40,044 nt of DNA from Deltaproteobacteria bacterium. GTDB lineage: Bacteria; Desulfobacterota; GWC2-55-46. The stretch lies in the NCBI GenBank assembly GCA_016234405.1, contig JACRCC010000059.1, positions 1 through 40,044 of the forward strand. Direction: 5' to 3'. The notes below the pieces were generated by a model. It worked only from the letters and a program-made list of their open reading frames with translations. It searched no databases and was not told the DNA's origin. Both the position numbers and the translations under genes were made by a program. This document shows positions 7,117 to 15,098 of this stretch, one piece after another; the stretch's first letter is position 1, and every line of letters starts with the position of its first letter.

Positions 7117-7580
7117 CTGGTTTAAAAAGAGGATTTTTCGAGGGCCGGTTTTTTGTATTTTTACCGATGCTTTCTTTCGTTCTTGTCGCCGGATGCGCCG
7201 GGTCTCTTTTCAAGGCCGCCGGGGATGGGGATGTCGCGGCCATCAAATCCCTTGTTGCTTCAGGCGAAGGCATCAACGCCTTTGACGGGATGATATATCT
7301 CTATACGCCGCTTATGGCTGCCGCAATTAAAGGCAAGATGGATGCCGTAAAAACCCTCCTTGAACTCGGTGCCGATCCTCTGGCCGAGGATGACGACGGA
7401 TTTACCGCAGCCAAATTGGCGCGGAAAAGAGGTCATACGGAGATAGCCGATATCCTTGCCGAGGCCGAGACTAAACGCCGTTTAGAATTTGGGCCGAGTG
7501 CGCCTGTGGCCAGACCGCCGTCAAACTCGCCGGAGGACGCGGAGTTCGCCCTTCCGCCCCCTCAAGGTTTTGGCCCGTAG
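7113..7580 (+). CDS. ankyrin-repeat lipoprotein
   Basis: A 155-residue protein with an N-terminal signal and lipobox (VLVAGC, Cys near residue 28), then two to three ankyrin-type units: a start like DGDVAAIKSLVASGEGINAF, TPLMAAAIKGKMDAVKTLLE with ADPLAEDD, and FTAAKLARKRGHTEIADIL. The tail is Pro-rich. It should be anchored in the envelope facing the periplasm and bind a protein partner. It overlaps aroF by 4 bp and precedes tyrA by about 60 nt, so it is transcribed with a cytoplasmic amino acid pathway to which it has no evident link. The function is unknown. Confidence 0.8.
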   Translation: MTGLKRGFFEGRFFVFLPMLSFVLVAGCAGSLFKAAGDGDVAAIKSLVASGEGINAFDGMIYLYTPLMAAAIKGKMDAVKTLLELGADPLAEDDDGFTAAKLARKRGHTEIADILAEAETKRRLEFGPSAPVARPPSNSPEDAEFALPPPQGFGP

Positions 7581-7582
7581 CC

Positions 7583-7600
7583 GCGGACATGCATGTCCGC
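7583..7600. repeat. 18-bp perfect palindrome between ankyrin gene and tyrA
   Basis: GCGGACATGCATGTCCGC is a perfect palindrome in the only sizeable gap of the aromatic block. Half of it (GCGGACATG) also occurs at 2683-2691. It could be an mRNA processing hairpin, a weak terminator without T-run, or a protein site. Confidence 0.5.
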
Positions 7601-7642
7601 CAAAAAGCAACAACCATAATAACGCGGCGCCCTGAAAGGTAT

Positions 7643-8590
7643 ATGACAAACAAACTTTATTTTGAAAAAGCGGCAATCATCGGCGTTGGCCTCATCGGAG
7701 GCTCGCTCGCCATGATAATGAAACAAAAAGGCATCGCAGGCCATATAACCGGCGTTGGCAGGGGAAAGGAAAATCTAAACACGGCCAAGAGGCTCGGCCT
7801 TGTTGACGAGTGTACCCTCGAAGCCGCCGAAGGCGTCAAAGACGCGGACCTCGTTATCGCAGCGGTGCCGGTGTTAAAGATAGAAGCCGTAATTAAGGCC
7901 GCTGCGCCGCATCTTAAAAAAGGCTGCATCGTTACGGACGTGGGCAGCGTCAAGCAGGCGATAGTGGACATCGTAGAACCACTTATGCCCGAAGGCGTTC
8001 ACTTCGTGCCCGGTCACCCCATAGCCGGAAAGGAGGTCTCAGGCGCGGCTTGTGCGGATGCCGATCTTTTTGTCGGCAAAAGATGCGTGCTCACGCCCAC
8101 GGAAAATACCGATAAGGGGGCGTTGGCGAAGATACGGACGCTTTGGCAGGAGGCAGGCTCCGAGGTCGTCATAATGGACGCCGAGAGTCACGATTGGATA
8201 CTCGCCGCCACAAGCCACCTTCCGCACGTCGTCGCATACATGCTCGTCAATACGGTTTCCGAGGTCGGCGGGAGCGGCAGGAAGGGGATGGATATATTCA
8301 AATTATCCGCCGGAGGTTTCCGCGACACCACGCGGATAGCGTCAAGCCCGGCCGAGATGTGGAGCGATATATGCGGCATGAACAAACGGGCGCTCTCCGA
8401 GATAATGGAGAACTTTCAGAAAAGGCTCGACGTGATGAAACGCCTGATACAAAGCAATGACATAACGGGCATAAATAAAGAGTTCGCAAGGGCAAAGTCC
8501 TTCCGCGATTCTTTTAATCCAAAACCCCGCGGCCACGAGGGGCCTTGTGAGCATGAACATAAACACGACCATGATTGCGACCACGACTAA
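7643..8590 (+). CDS. tyrA: prephenate dehydrogenase with His-rich tail
   Basis: A 315-residue NAD(P)-dependent prephenate dehydrogenase making 4-hydroxyphenylpyruvate for tyrosine. The Rossmann start is AAIIGVGLIGGSLA, followed by VTDVGSVK, PGHPIAGKE and SHLPHVVAY, all usual for the TyrA family. The chosen ATG (MTNKLYF) has a GAAAGGT site; a longer frame from 7589 runs through the upstream palindrome. The last 20 residues are extraordinary for the family: His, Asp, Glu and Cys in EHEHKHDHDCDHD, a likely metal-binding tail. This tail lies in DNA that also encodes the first residues of aroA in another frame. Confidence 0.92.
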   Translation: MTNKLYFEKAAIIGVGLIGGSLAMIMKQKGIAGHITGVGRGKENLNTAKRLGLVDECTLEAAEGVKDADLVIAAVPVLKIEAVIKAAAPHLKKGCIVTDVGSVKQAIVDIVEPLMPEGVHFVPGHPIAGKEVSGAACADADLFVGKRCVLTPTENTDKGALAKIRTLWQEAGSEVVIMDAESHDWILAATSHLPHVVAYMLVNTVSEVGGSGRKGMDIFKLSAGGFRDTTRIASSPAEMWSDICGMNKRALSEIMENFQKRLDVMKRLIQSNDITGINKEFARAKSFRDSFNPKPRGHEGPCEHEHKHDHDCDHD

Positions 8591-9929
8591 AGAGACAAAA
8601 GGGCCCGTTACAATAGGCAAGGCGACAAAGGGGCTGAGCGGGGCTACGGTCGCGCCGCCAGACAAGTCCGTATCCCATAGGGCCGTAATCCTCGGCTCCA
8701 TCGCGGAAGGCGCGACAAAGGTCGAGGGCTTCCTCGAAGGCACGGACAACATGAGCACGCTTAACGCCTTCAAACAAATGGGCGTAGCGATAGACCGTTC
8801 CGGCTCAACGGCCCTAACTTCAACGACGATGGCAAGCAGGCTGATGATTCACGGCGTAGGCGCCCTCGGCCTCAGTGAGCCTGAAGACATAATAAACGCC
8901 AACAACTCCGGCACTACAACGCGCCTGCTGACGGGACTCCTCTCTGCCCAGCCGTTCTTCTCGGTCATCACAGGCGACGCCTCGCTGAGAAGGCGTCCGA
9001 TGCGCAGGGTCGTTGACCCGTTACGCCTGATGGGTGCGCGCATAACAGGCAGAATGGATGGCGGGCTGTTGCCGCTCTCCATAGAGGGACAAAGGCTCAA
9101 GGGCATTGAATATAAGATGCCTATAGCAAGCGCGCAGGTGAAATCAGCCTTACTTCTCGCTGGGTTATACGCGGAAGGTGAGACGATAGTTGAAGAACCG
9201 GCAAAGACACGCGACCATGCCGAACGCATGTTAATGGCCTTTGGCGCCGACATAAAGGTTGACGGTCTGCGCGTCAGGATTACATCGAAGAACAAACTGA
9301 ATGGGTGCGAGGTCAACCCTCCGGGCGATATCTCCTCTGCGGCCTTTTTCATGGTGGGCGCGATGATAACGCCGAGGTCGGACCTCTTGACGATGTTCGT
9401 GGGCATAAATCCGACGCGCACGGGCATTATTCAAATCTTGAAGAAGATGGGCGGCGTGGTCATTGTGGGGAAGGAGGATGATTTCACCGGCGAGCCGGTG
9501 GCCGGTATCCGCGTTAAAACATCATCACTTAGAGGCGTGGATATCAATGCGGCCGAACTTCTGCCGGCAATAGACGAGTTTCCGATAATCTGCATCGCCG
9601 CCGCATTTGCCGAAGGCACGACAAGGATACGCGGGGCAGGGGAGTTGCGCGTAAAGGAGAGCGACAGGATAAAGGCAATGGGCAACCTCTTGACCACCAT
9701 CGGCATATCCAATAAGGAGACGGATGATGGTATAGTGGTAGAAGGCGCAGGCTCAAAGACCATAAAAGGCGGCGTGGTGATAGACAGTCTCGGAGACCAC
9801 CGCATCGCCATGTCGGCAGCCATTGCGGGTTTGCGCGCTGAAAACGGCATAACCATACTCGACCCTGAGTGCGCCAATGTGTCGTTCCCCGGTTTTTACG
9901 AGCAACTCCGTAAAATCAGCGGGCGATGA
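8547..9929 (+). CDS. aroA: 3-phosphoshikimate 1-carboxyvinyltransferase (EPSP synthase)
   Basis: A 460-residue enzyme of the sixth shikimate step, joining phosphoenolpyruvate to shikimate 3-phosphate. Diagnostic segments are PPDKSVSHRAVILG, NNSGTTTRLLTGLL, SAQVKSALLLAG, RVKESDRI and GDHRIAMSAAIAGL near the C-terminus. The two-lobed enzyme is complete. The start is uncertain: GTG at 8547 has GAGGGG 5 nt upstream, with ATGs at 8553 and 8571 also in frame. Whichever is used, it overlaps the His-rich end of tyrA by 20-44 bp. The gene overlaps cmk by 4 bp at its end, so tyrA-aroA-cmk are translationally coupled. Confidence 0.94.
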   Translation: MSMNINTTMIATTTKETKGPVTIGKATKGLSGATVAPPDKSVSHRAVILGSIAEGATKVEGFLEGTDNMSTLNAFKQMGVAIDRSGSTALTSTTMASRLMIHGVGALGLSEPEDIINANNSGTTTRLLTGLLSAQPFFSVITGDASLRRRPMRRVVDPLRLMGARITGRMDGGLLPLSIEGQRLKGIEYKMPIASAQVKSALLLAGLYAEGETIVEEPAKTRDHAERMLMAFGADIKVDGLRVRITSKNKLNGCEVNPPGDISSAAFFMVGAMITPRSDLLTMFVGINPTRTGIIQILKKMGGVVIVGKEDDFTGEPVAGIRVKTSSLRGVDINAAELLPAIDEFPIICIAAAFAEGTTRIRGAGELRVKESDRIKAMGNLLTTIGISNKETDDGIVVEGAGSKTIKGGVVIDSLGDHRIAMSAAIAGLRAENGITILDPECANVSFPGFYEQLRKISGR

Positions 9930-10597
9930 AAAAGGGCGCGGTAATAGCCATTGACGGCCCTTCGGGCGTGGGCAAGACGACCGTCAGTAAGCGGGTGGCA
10001 ACACGTCTCGGATATCGTTACGTTGACACCGGCGCCATGTACAGAAGCCTGGCCCTCGCCGCATCCGACGCCGGGGTTGATATTAATAGCGACGCTGCCC
10101 TGCGCGACTACTGCGCAAGGGTGGATATTTCTTATAACGCCGCCGGAAACATGCTCTTGGACGGGGTTGACTACTCGGGACGCATTCGCACCGAAGAAGC
10201 AGCCTCTCTTGCCTCGATAACGTCAGCCAAAAAGCCGGTGCGGGATTTTCTCGTCGCCTGCCAGAGGCGTCTCGGCGATGAGGGGGATGTCGTGATGGAG
10301 GGCAGGGACATAGGCACGGTCGTGTTCCCCGACGCGGACGTAAAGATAGTCCTCGATGCTCCGCACGGCGTAAGGGCAGAGAGACGCCAAAAGGAGTTCG
10401 AGGAAAAGTCCCTTGCAGCGTCTGACGTCGGCAAAAAGATAGCGGAGCGCGACAGGCGCGACATTGAGCGCAAGAACTCGCCTCTGAAGGCCGCGGCGGA
10501 TGCCGTCGTCATTGACACCGGCTCCCTTGACATTGACGGCGTGGTGAATAGGATATTGAGCGGGATAAAAAATAGGTTTCATATTGGAGAGGCTTGA
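9926..10597 (+). CDS. cmk: cytidylate kinase
   Basis: A 223-residue CMP/dCMP kinase of nucleotide metabolism. The P-loop is IDGPSGVGKTTVSK at residues about 9-22, followed by the CMP-binding YVDTGAMYRSLAL. The family's GRDIGTVVFPDADVKI and the lid-region Arg residues (RDRRDIERKNSPLK) are present. The length is usual. It overlaps aroA by 4 bp. An aroA-cmk-ispH-rpsA order is a common neighbourhood in several phyla. Confidence 0.94.
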   Translation: MKKGAVIAIDGPSGVGKTTVSKRVATRLGYRYVDTGAMYRSLALAASDAGVDINSDAALRDYCARVDISYNAAGNMLLDGVDYSGRIRTEEAASLASITSAKKPVRDFLVACQRRLGDEGDVVMEGRDIGTVVFPDADVKIVLDAPHGVRAERRQKEFEEKSLAASDVGKKIAERDRRDIERKNSPLKAAADAVVIDTGSLDIDGVVNRILSGIKNRFHIGEA

Positions 10598-10599
10598 GA

Positions 10600-11457
10600 T
10601 TGGAGATATTCGTAGCTAAATCATCGGGGTTCTGCTTCGGGGTCAAGCGGGCGATAAACATGGCCGACAGGTGCGCAAGCGAGACCTCCGGCGGCATCTA
10701 TACGCTCGGCCCATTAATCCATAACCCTCAGGTCGTAAAAAGACTCGAGGACGCATCCGGGGTTTACGCGAAAAACACCGTTGATGAGATTGTCAAAGGC
10801 ACGGTCATCATACGCTCGCACGGCGCAAAACTCGAAGAATTGAAGGCCGCCAAAGACAAGGGGCTTAATATCGTTGACGCCACTTGTCCGTTCGTCAAAA
10901 AGGCGCAGGAACTCGTAACCGAGCTGACCCGAGAGGGCTATTTCGTGGTGGTCGTCGGCGAAAAGGACCACCCTGAGGTCAAAGGGTTAAAGAGCTTCGG
11001 CTCGACTGAGATAAAGGTCGCCGAATCCCCGGAAGAGCTTTTGGATATGCCGAGGATGAAAAAGATAGGCATAGTGGCCCAGACCACGGTGCCCATTGAA
11101 AAACTCGAATCGGTCGTCCGTTACTGCCTCCTGAAGGCAACCGAGATGAAGGTCTTCAACACCATCTGCAACGCAACGTCCATCAGGCAAAAAGAGAGCG
11201 CCGAGCTTGCAAGGCACGTTGACCTCATGCTGGTCGTAGGCGGCAAGAACAGCGCCAACACGCGGCGTCTTGCCGAGATATGCTCCACCATCCAACCATG
11301 CACCCGTCATATCGAGGTGGCCGGCGAGATATCCCCTGAGTGGTTGGACGGCGTTCAAAAGGTCGGCGTAACTTCCGGCGCATCCACGCCTGATTGGGTC
11401 ATCGCCGAGGCAGTGGACAAGCTCAAGGCTATTTGCTGCACTCCTTGCGTGAAATAA
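10600..11457 (+). CDS. ispH: 4-hydroxy-3-methylbut-2-enyl diphosphate reductase
   Basis: A 285-residue iron-sulfur enzyme (LytB/IspH) for the last step of the MEP isoprenoid pathway, yielding IPP and DMAPP. The three cluster cysteines are in SGFCFGV, DATCPFV and NTICNATSIRQ. The substrate-binding His residues are in LGPLIHNP, RSHGA and EKDHPEVKG. The likely start is TTG at 10600 (MEIFVAK), 7 nt after GGAGAGG. A TTG at 10594 overlapping the cmk stop is too close to that site. The C-terminus ends CCTPCVK, with three extra Cys residues that are not cluster ligands. Confidence 0.93.
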   Translation: MEIFVAKSSGFCFGVKRAINMADRCASETSGGIYTLGPLIHNPQVVKRLEDASGVYAKNTVDEIVKGTVIIRSHGAKLEELKAAKDKGLNIVDATCPFVKKAQELVTELTREGYFVVVVGEKDHPEVKGLKSFGSTEIKVAESPEELLDMPRMKKIGIVAQTTVPIEKLESVVRYCLLKATEMKVFNTICNATSIRQKESAELARHVDLMLVVGGKNSANTRRLAEICSTIQPCTRHIEVAGEISPEWLDGVQKVGVTSGASTPDWVIAEAVDKLKAICCTPCVK

Positions 11458-11458
11458 A

Positions 11459-11487
11459 TTGCACTATGCCGGACGCTGTGGTATCTT
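11459..11487 (+). promoter_or_regulatory. putative rpsA promoter
   Basis: TTGCAC (11459-11464), 17-bp spacer, TATCTT (11482-11487), in the 63-nt gap between ispH and rpsA. An additional promoter for a highly expressed ribosomal gene is expected here. Confidence 0.55.
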
Positions 11488-11520
11488 ATTGATATTCAAA
11501 CAATAAAGACGCGGGGGCAA

Positions 11521-13245
11521 ATGTTGATGACCGTGAGCGACGATAAAGATCCGTCTAAGACTCGGCAGAGGGACGCGCCATCTTTGCCGGAGGCGAACTT
11601 CAAGGAACTCTTTGAGGCTGAATTAAAAAAACCTCAGGAAGGCGACATACTCAAGGGCAGGGTGGTGGCGATCACTCAGGACTTGGTCATGATTGACATC
11701 GGTTACAAATCCGACGGCCATGTGCCCATCCGCGAGTTCATCGGTAAAGACGGGGGCATCGAGGTTAGCGTGGGCGACGACATAAAGGTGCTCCTTGAAA
11801 GATGGGAAGACGACAAGGGCTACTTTGTGATTTCAAAGGCAAAGGCGGACGGTTTTAAGGTATGGGATGAAATAATCGTTGCCGGGGATTCCGGAATGCC
11901 CATCGAGGGCGTCATAACGGAGCGGATAAAGGGCGGATTTTACGTAAATTTAAAAGGCGTTACCGCGTTTCTGCCAGGCTCTCAGGTGGATTTGAAACCC
12001 GTCAAAAATCAAGACAAGCTCGTAGGTCAGAGTTTTCTATTCAAGGTGCTCAAATACAACAAGCGCAAGAATAACGTCATAGTCTCGAGGAGAGTGCTCC
12101 TTGAAGAAGAAAGAGAGGTCATTAAAAAGACCACCCTTACCCACATAGCCGAAGGGGCGCTCGTTCAGGGCACGGTTAAAAACATCACCGATTACGGCGC
12201 ATTTATAGACCTTGGCGGCGTGGACGGCCTCGTTCACCTGACGGACATGTCTTGGGGAAAGGTTACTCACCCGTCTCACGTGCTTAAAATCGGCGATACC
12301 GTTACCGTGAAGGTGTTAAAGTATAACAAAGAAGACGGTAAAATTTCGCTGGGCATCAAGCAGACTACGGTTGACCCGTGGACGGATATCGGCGCGAAAT
12401 TCGCCCCCGGCGCGCGGGTTAACGGCCGGGTCGTCAACCTGACCGATTACGGCGCCTTCGTGGAGATAGCCCCGGGCATAGAGGGACTTGTTCACATATC
12501 CGAGATGTCGTGGACCAAACTCAAACATCCGTCGCAAAAATTCAAGGTCGGCGATTCAGTTGAGGTCGTGGTGCTCGACGTTGACGCGGCAGGAAAACGC
12601 ATCTCTCTCAGCACAAAACAGTCCGAGGGCAATCCGTGGAAGGAGTTGGAAAAACGCTGCCCCAAGGGGACCCGCATCAAGGGCCGCGTTAAAAACATCA
12701 CGGACTTCGGTGTATTCATAGGCGTGGAGGAGGGCATAGACGGTCTCGTGCATGTCTCCGATCTTTCTTGGAAAAAGACGGCCAATCCCTCCGAGGTCTA
12801 CAAAAAGGGGCAGGAGATCGAGGCAATCGTAGTCAACGTTGACGCCGTGGGCCGCAGGTTTTCCCTCTCCACCAAACTCCTTGAAAAAAATCCGTGGGAG
12901 GGCGTCGAGGAGAAATACAAACCCGGCATGACGGTCGAGGGCAGGGTTACGTCGCTGGCGGAATTCGGCGCCTTCGTCGAGTTGGAAAGCGGTCTTGAGG
13001 GTCTCGTGCACATATCGGAGCTGAACCGCGGCAAGAAAAAAGGCTCTTCGGTGCAGGCCGGGGACATCGTCGAGGTCGAGGTCTTGAACGTTGACCGCGA
13101 AGACAGTAAAATAGGGCTGAGCATCAGAGGCATAAAAAGACAACAAGAGATTGCCCCCGCCGCATCCAAGACCGTTGAAGATAACGCGAAGGACAATCCC
13201 GATACAGCGGGTAATTCTCAAGTACAAGGGAAAAAGGCTCAGTAA
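11521..13245 (+). CDS. rpsA: 30S ribosomal protein S1
   Basis: A 574-residue, six-repeat S1 protein that binds mRNA on the 30S subunit. After an acidic N-terminal arm, S1 OB-fold domains follow, each around 85 residues. The last four show the repeated pattern G-x-V-x-N-(I/L)-T-D-(Y/F)-G-(A/V)-F then GL(V)H(I/V)S(E/D)(M/L)SW. The first two are diverged as in other S1 proteins (GDILKGRVVAITQDLVMIDI; IEGVITERIKGGFYVNL). The tail is charged and lacks structure. Length and domain count match proteobacterial S1. The ATG is preceded by a G-rich GCGGGGGC. sppA follows at once. Confidence 0.96.
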   Translation: MLMTVSDDKDPSKTRQRDAPSLPEANFKELFEAELKKPQEGDILKGRVVAITQDLVMIDIGYKSDGHVPIREFIGKDGGIEVSVGDDIKVLLERWEDDKGYFVISKAKADGFKVWDEIIVAGDSGMPIEGVITERIKGGFYVNLKGVTAFLPGSQVDLKPVKNQDKLVGQSFLFKVLKYNKRKNNVIVSRRVLLEEEREVIKKTTLTHIAEGALVQGTVKNITDYGAFIDLGGVDGLVHLTDMSWGKVTHPSHVLKIGDTVTVKVLKYNKEDGKISLGIKQTTVDPWTDIGAKFAPGARVNGRVVNLTDYGAFVEIAPGIEGLVHISEMSWTKLKHPSQKFKVGDSVEVVVLDVDAAGKRISLSTKQSEGNPWKELEKRCPKGTRIKGRVKNITDFGVFIGVEEGIDGLVHVSDLSWKKTANPSEVYKKGQEIEAIVVNVDAVGRRFSLSTKLLEKNPWEGVEEKYKPGMTVEGRVTSLAEFGAFVELESGLEGLVHISELNRGKKKGSSVQAGDIVEVEVLNVDREDSKIGLSIRGIKRQQEIAPAASKTVEDNAKDNPDTAGNSQVQGKKAQ

Positions 13246-14151
13246 TTGAATATTCGATTTGAAAGGACTAAAAATATCCTCGCCGCAATTGGGGCTTTTT
13301 TCACCGCTATAATAGTATTAGCGCTCCTCATTGCCTATTTCACGGCGGGCGGACGTTTAAACTCGTCCGAAAAAGTCGTCGTCGTCAAGCTCGACGGCGT
13401 GATACTGGATTCCATCGAGTTCAGCAGGGAGTTGAAAGAATTCGAAGAGGACGCCAACGTAAAGGCAGTGGTCGTCAGGATTGACTCGCCGGGGGGCGCG
13501 GTCGGCCCGTCTCAGGAGATATATAACGGCATCAAGCGGCTCAAGTCGGTCAAGCCAGTGGTGGCCTCGATGGGCACGATCGCCGCGTCAGGCGGTCTTT
13601 ACGCGGCGGTGGCGGCAAACAAGATAGTGGCAAACCCCGGAACATTGACCGGCTCCATCGGCGTCATAGTGGAATTTATAAACGCCGAGGAGCTTCTCCA
13701 GAAGCTCGGCCTTAAAGGGTCGGTCGTTAAATCCGGCAAGTTCAAAGACACGGGCAGCCCGCTCCGGCAGATGAGCGAAGAGGAAAAGGCGCTTTTGCAA
13801 TCCGTGATAGACGACGTCAACAAACAGTTCATAAAAGCGGTAGCCGACGGCAGGGGGATGAAAATAGAGGACGTGGAAAAGTTCGCCGACGGCAGGATAT
13901 TTACCGGGTCTCAGGCAAAGGAAAAAGGGCTTGTGGACAGCCTCGGAGATCTTTCGGATTCAATCGAACTCGGCGCGAAACTCGCCGGCATCAAGGGCAA
14001 ACCCTTCGTGGTCTATCCTGAAAAAAAGGGGTTGAAACTCCTCGAATATCTCTCGGGAGAATCCATCGTAAGGGGTATCTCAGGCATTATTGCCGGCTAC
14101 GGGGGAGATACCCCGGTCCGCATCATGTATCTGACGCGCGGCGTCCGGTAA
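13246..14151 (+). CDS. sppA: signal peptide peptidase SppA, short form
   Basis: A 301-residue membrane-anchored serine protease of family S49 that degrades cleaved signal peptides. One transmembrane helix lies at residues about 10-32, with the protease domain outside. The dyad is Ser115 in AASGGLYAA and Lys167 in SGKFKDTGSP. The spacing of 52 residues equals that of the short Bacillus-type enzymes. The start is a TTG directly after the rpsA stop codon (MNIRFERTKN), so translation is probably coupled to rpsA. Near the end, GGDTPVR (residues 286-292) is encoded by one of the G/C palindromes and lies beyond the conserved domain. Confidence 0.92.
   Translation: MNIRFERTKNILAAIGAFFTAIIVLALLIAYFTAGGRLNSSEKVVVVKLDGVILDSIEFSRELKEFEEDANVKAVVVRIDSPGGAVGPSQEIYNGIKRLKSVKPVVASMGTIAASGGLYAAVAANKIVANPGTLTGSIGVIVEFINAEELLQKLGLKGSVVKSGKFKDTGSPLRQMSEEEKALLQSVIDDVNKQFIKAVADGRGMKIEDVEKFADGRIFTGSQAKEKGLVDSLGDLSDSIELGAKLAGIKGKPFVVYPEKKGLKLLEYLSGESIVRGISGIIAGYGGDTPVRIMYLTRGVR
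14101..14114. repeat. G/C palindromic element, single (end of sppA)
   Basis: GGGGGAGATACCCC, read as Gly-Gly-Asp-Thr-Pro, the same peptide as the copy at 38788. The centre is 5 nt. Confidence 0.5.
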
Positions 14152-14163
14152 TAACCGAGGCCG

Positions 14164-14192
14164 TTGCTCGCAATATTTTGAACGCATAATAC
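14164..14192 (+). promoter_or_regulatory. putative promoter of the HU/IHF gene
   Basis: TTGCTC (14164-14169), 17-bp spacer, TAATAC (14187-14192). An alternative -10 is CATAAT two bases earlier. It lies in the 75-nt gap after sppA. Confidence 0.45.
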
Positions 14193-14226
14193 GGCGAAAA
14201 ATTGGCGCAAACAGGAGGCTTATGAA

Positions 14227-14511
14227 ATGACAAAGAGCGATCTCATCGAAAAGGTATCCTCGCGCGTTACGGCGTTTTCAAGAAAAGACGTCGAGATAAT
14301 CATAGATACGCTCTTCGAGAGCATGACGGAGAGCCTCATAAAGGGCGGCAAGGTCGAGATACGCGGGTTCGGCAGTTTCAAGATAAAAAAACGCGACGGC
14401 AGACAGGGGAGAAACCCCAAGTCCGGAGAAAATATTTTCATCGGCGCCAAAAAGGTTCCCTTCTTCAAGGCCGGCAAAGAGATTAAGGAACGGCTCAATA
14501 AGACTTCGTGA
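14227..14511 (+). CDS. ihfB: HU/IHF-family nucleoid protein (IHF-beta-like)
   Basis: A 94-residue histone-like DNA-bending protein. It has the family N-terminal helices (MTKSDLIEKVSSRVTAFSRK), the beta-saddle motif EIRGFGSF and the DNA-contacting arm GRNPKSGE. The position after rpsA-sppA is the classic place of ihfB, which favours IHF-beta over HU. An AGGAGG site at 14213-14218 serves the ATG at 14227. A mini frame ATG-AAA-TGA begins at 14222 and its stop overlaps the real start codon. It is followed by the HIT gene after 19 nt. Confidence 0.93.
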   Translation: MTKSDLIEKVSSRVTAFSRKDVEIIIDTLFESMTESLIKGGKVEIRGFGSFKIKKRDGRQGRNPKSGENIFIGAKKVPFFKAGKEIKERLNKTS

Positions 14512-14523
14512 GGGGGATATACC
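14512..14523. repeat. G/C palindromic element, weak single copy
   Basis: GGGGGATATACC followed by C, in the short gap between ihfB and the HIT gene. The C run is shorter than in other copies, so membership is tentative. Confidence 0.35.
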
Positions 14524-14530
14524 CGACGAC

Positions 14531-15034
14531 ATGAAACAATTATGGGCGCCGTGGAGAAGTGAATATATAAACTCCGGCCGATTGATGGAATGTTTTTTTT
14601 GCTCGTCGCGCAAAAAGGGGGTTATCCCCCCGTTGTCTGACGAGAGTAAACCCCTTATCCTCTTTTGCGGCCCTTTGACGATGGTGCTCCTCAACAAATA
14701 CCCCTACAACAACGGACACCTGCTCGTGGCCCCGGTTAGACACATTGCAAAGTTCGAGGAACTCACCCCTGAGGAGGGCATTGACTCCTTCAAGATGCTC
14801 CGGGCCGCAATAGCCGCGCTCACCGAAAAAATGAAGCCCGACGGGTTCAACGTCGGGCTTAATCTCGGCAAGGCCGCGGGCGCCGGTGTTGAAGACCATA
14901 TACACTGGCACGTCGTGCCCCGCTGGCACGGAGACGTGAACTTCATGCCGGTCATGTCGGAGGTAAAGGTAATGCCCCAGCACCTCCGAGAAACTCTTTC
15001 GCTGCTCCTCCCGTTGTTTGAACGACACGATTAA
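14531..15034 (+). CDS. HIT-family nucleotide hydrolase / AP4A phosphorylase-like
   Basis: A 167-residue histidine-triad protein. The triad is HIHWHVVP near residue 120, after the family's YPYNNGHLLVAPVRH block. The start MKQLWAPWRSEYI and CFFC pair are typical of the branch called AP4A phosphorylase or HIT hydrolase, which splits dinucleoside polyphosphates or nucleotide conjugates. Residues 29-34 (GVIPPL) lie in a variable loop between the CFFC turn and the first conserved strand and come from a G/C palindromic element. A GAGGGGGAT sequence upstream gives a fair ribosome site. It closes the plus-strand block that began with pheA. Confidence 0.9.
   Translation: MKQLWAPWRSEYINSGRLMECFFCSSRKKGVIPPLSDESKPLILFCGPLTMVLLNKYPYNNGHLLVAPVRHIAKFEELTPEEGIDSFKMLRAAIAALTEKMKPDGFNVGLNLGKAAGAGVEDHIHWHVVPRWHGDVNFMPVMSEVKVMPQHLRETLSLLLPLFERHD
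14617..14631. repeat. G/C palindromic element, single (in HIT gene)
   Basis: GGGGGTTATCCCCCC, in frame as Gly-Val-Ile-Pro-Pro. It is identical to the second half of the double element at 38475-38507. Confidence 0.65.
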
Positions 15035-15043
15035 ATTATGTCC

Positions 15044-15072
15044 TTGACAGTAAAACATTCTTCTGCTAACAT
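15044..15072 (+). promoter_or_regulatory. sigma70-type promoter of the exported-protein pair
   Basis: TTGACA (15044-15049), 17-bp spacer, TAACAT (15067-15072). The predicted start is near 15079, about 20 nt before the ATG. Confidence 0.65.
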
Positions 15073-15098
15073 CGCGTCATATCTTGGTTGCGCTGAAA

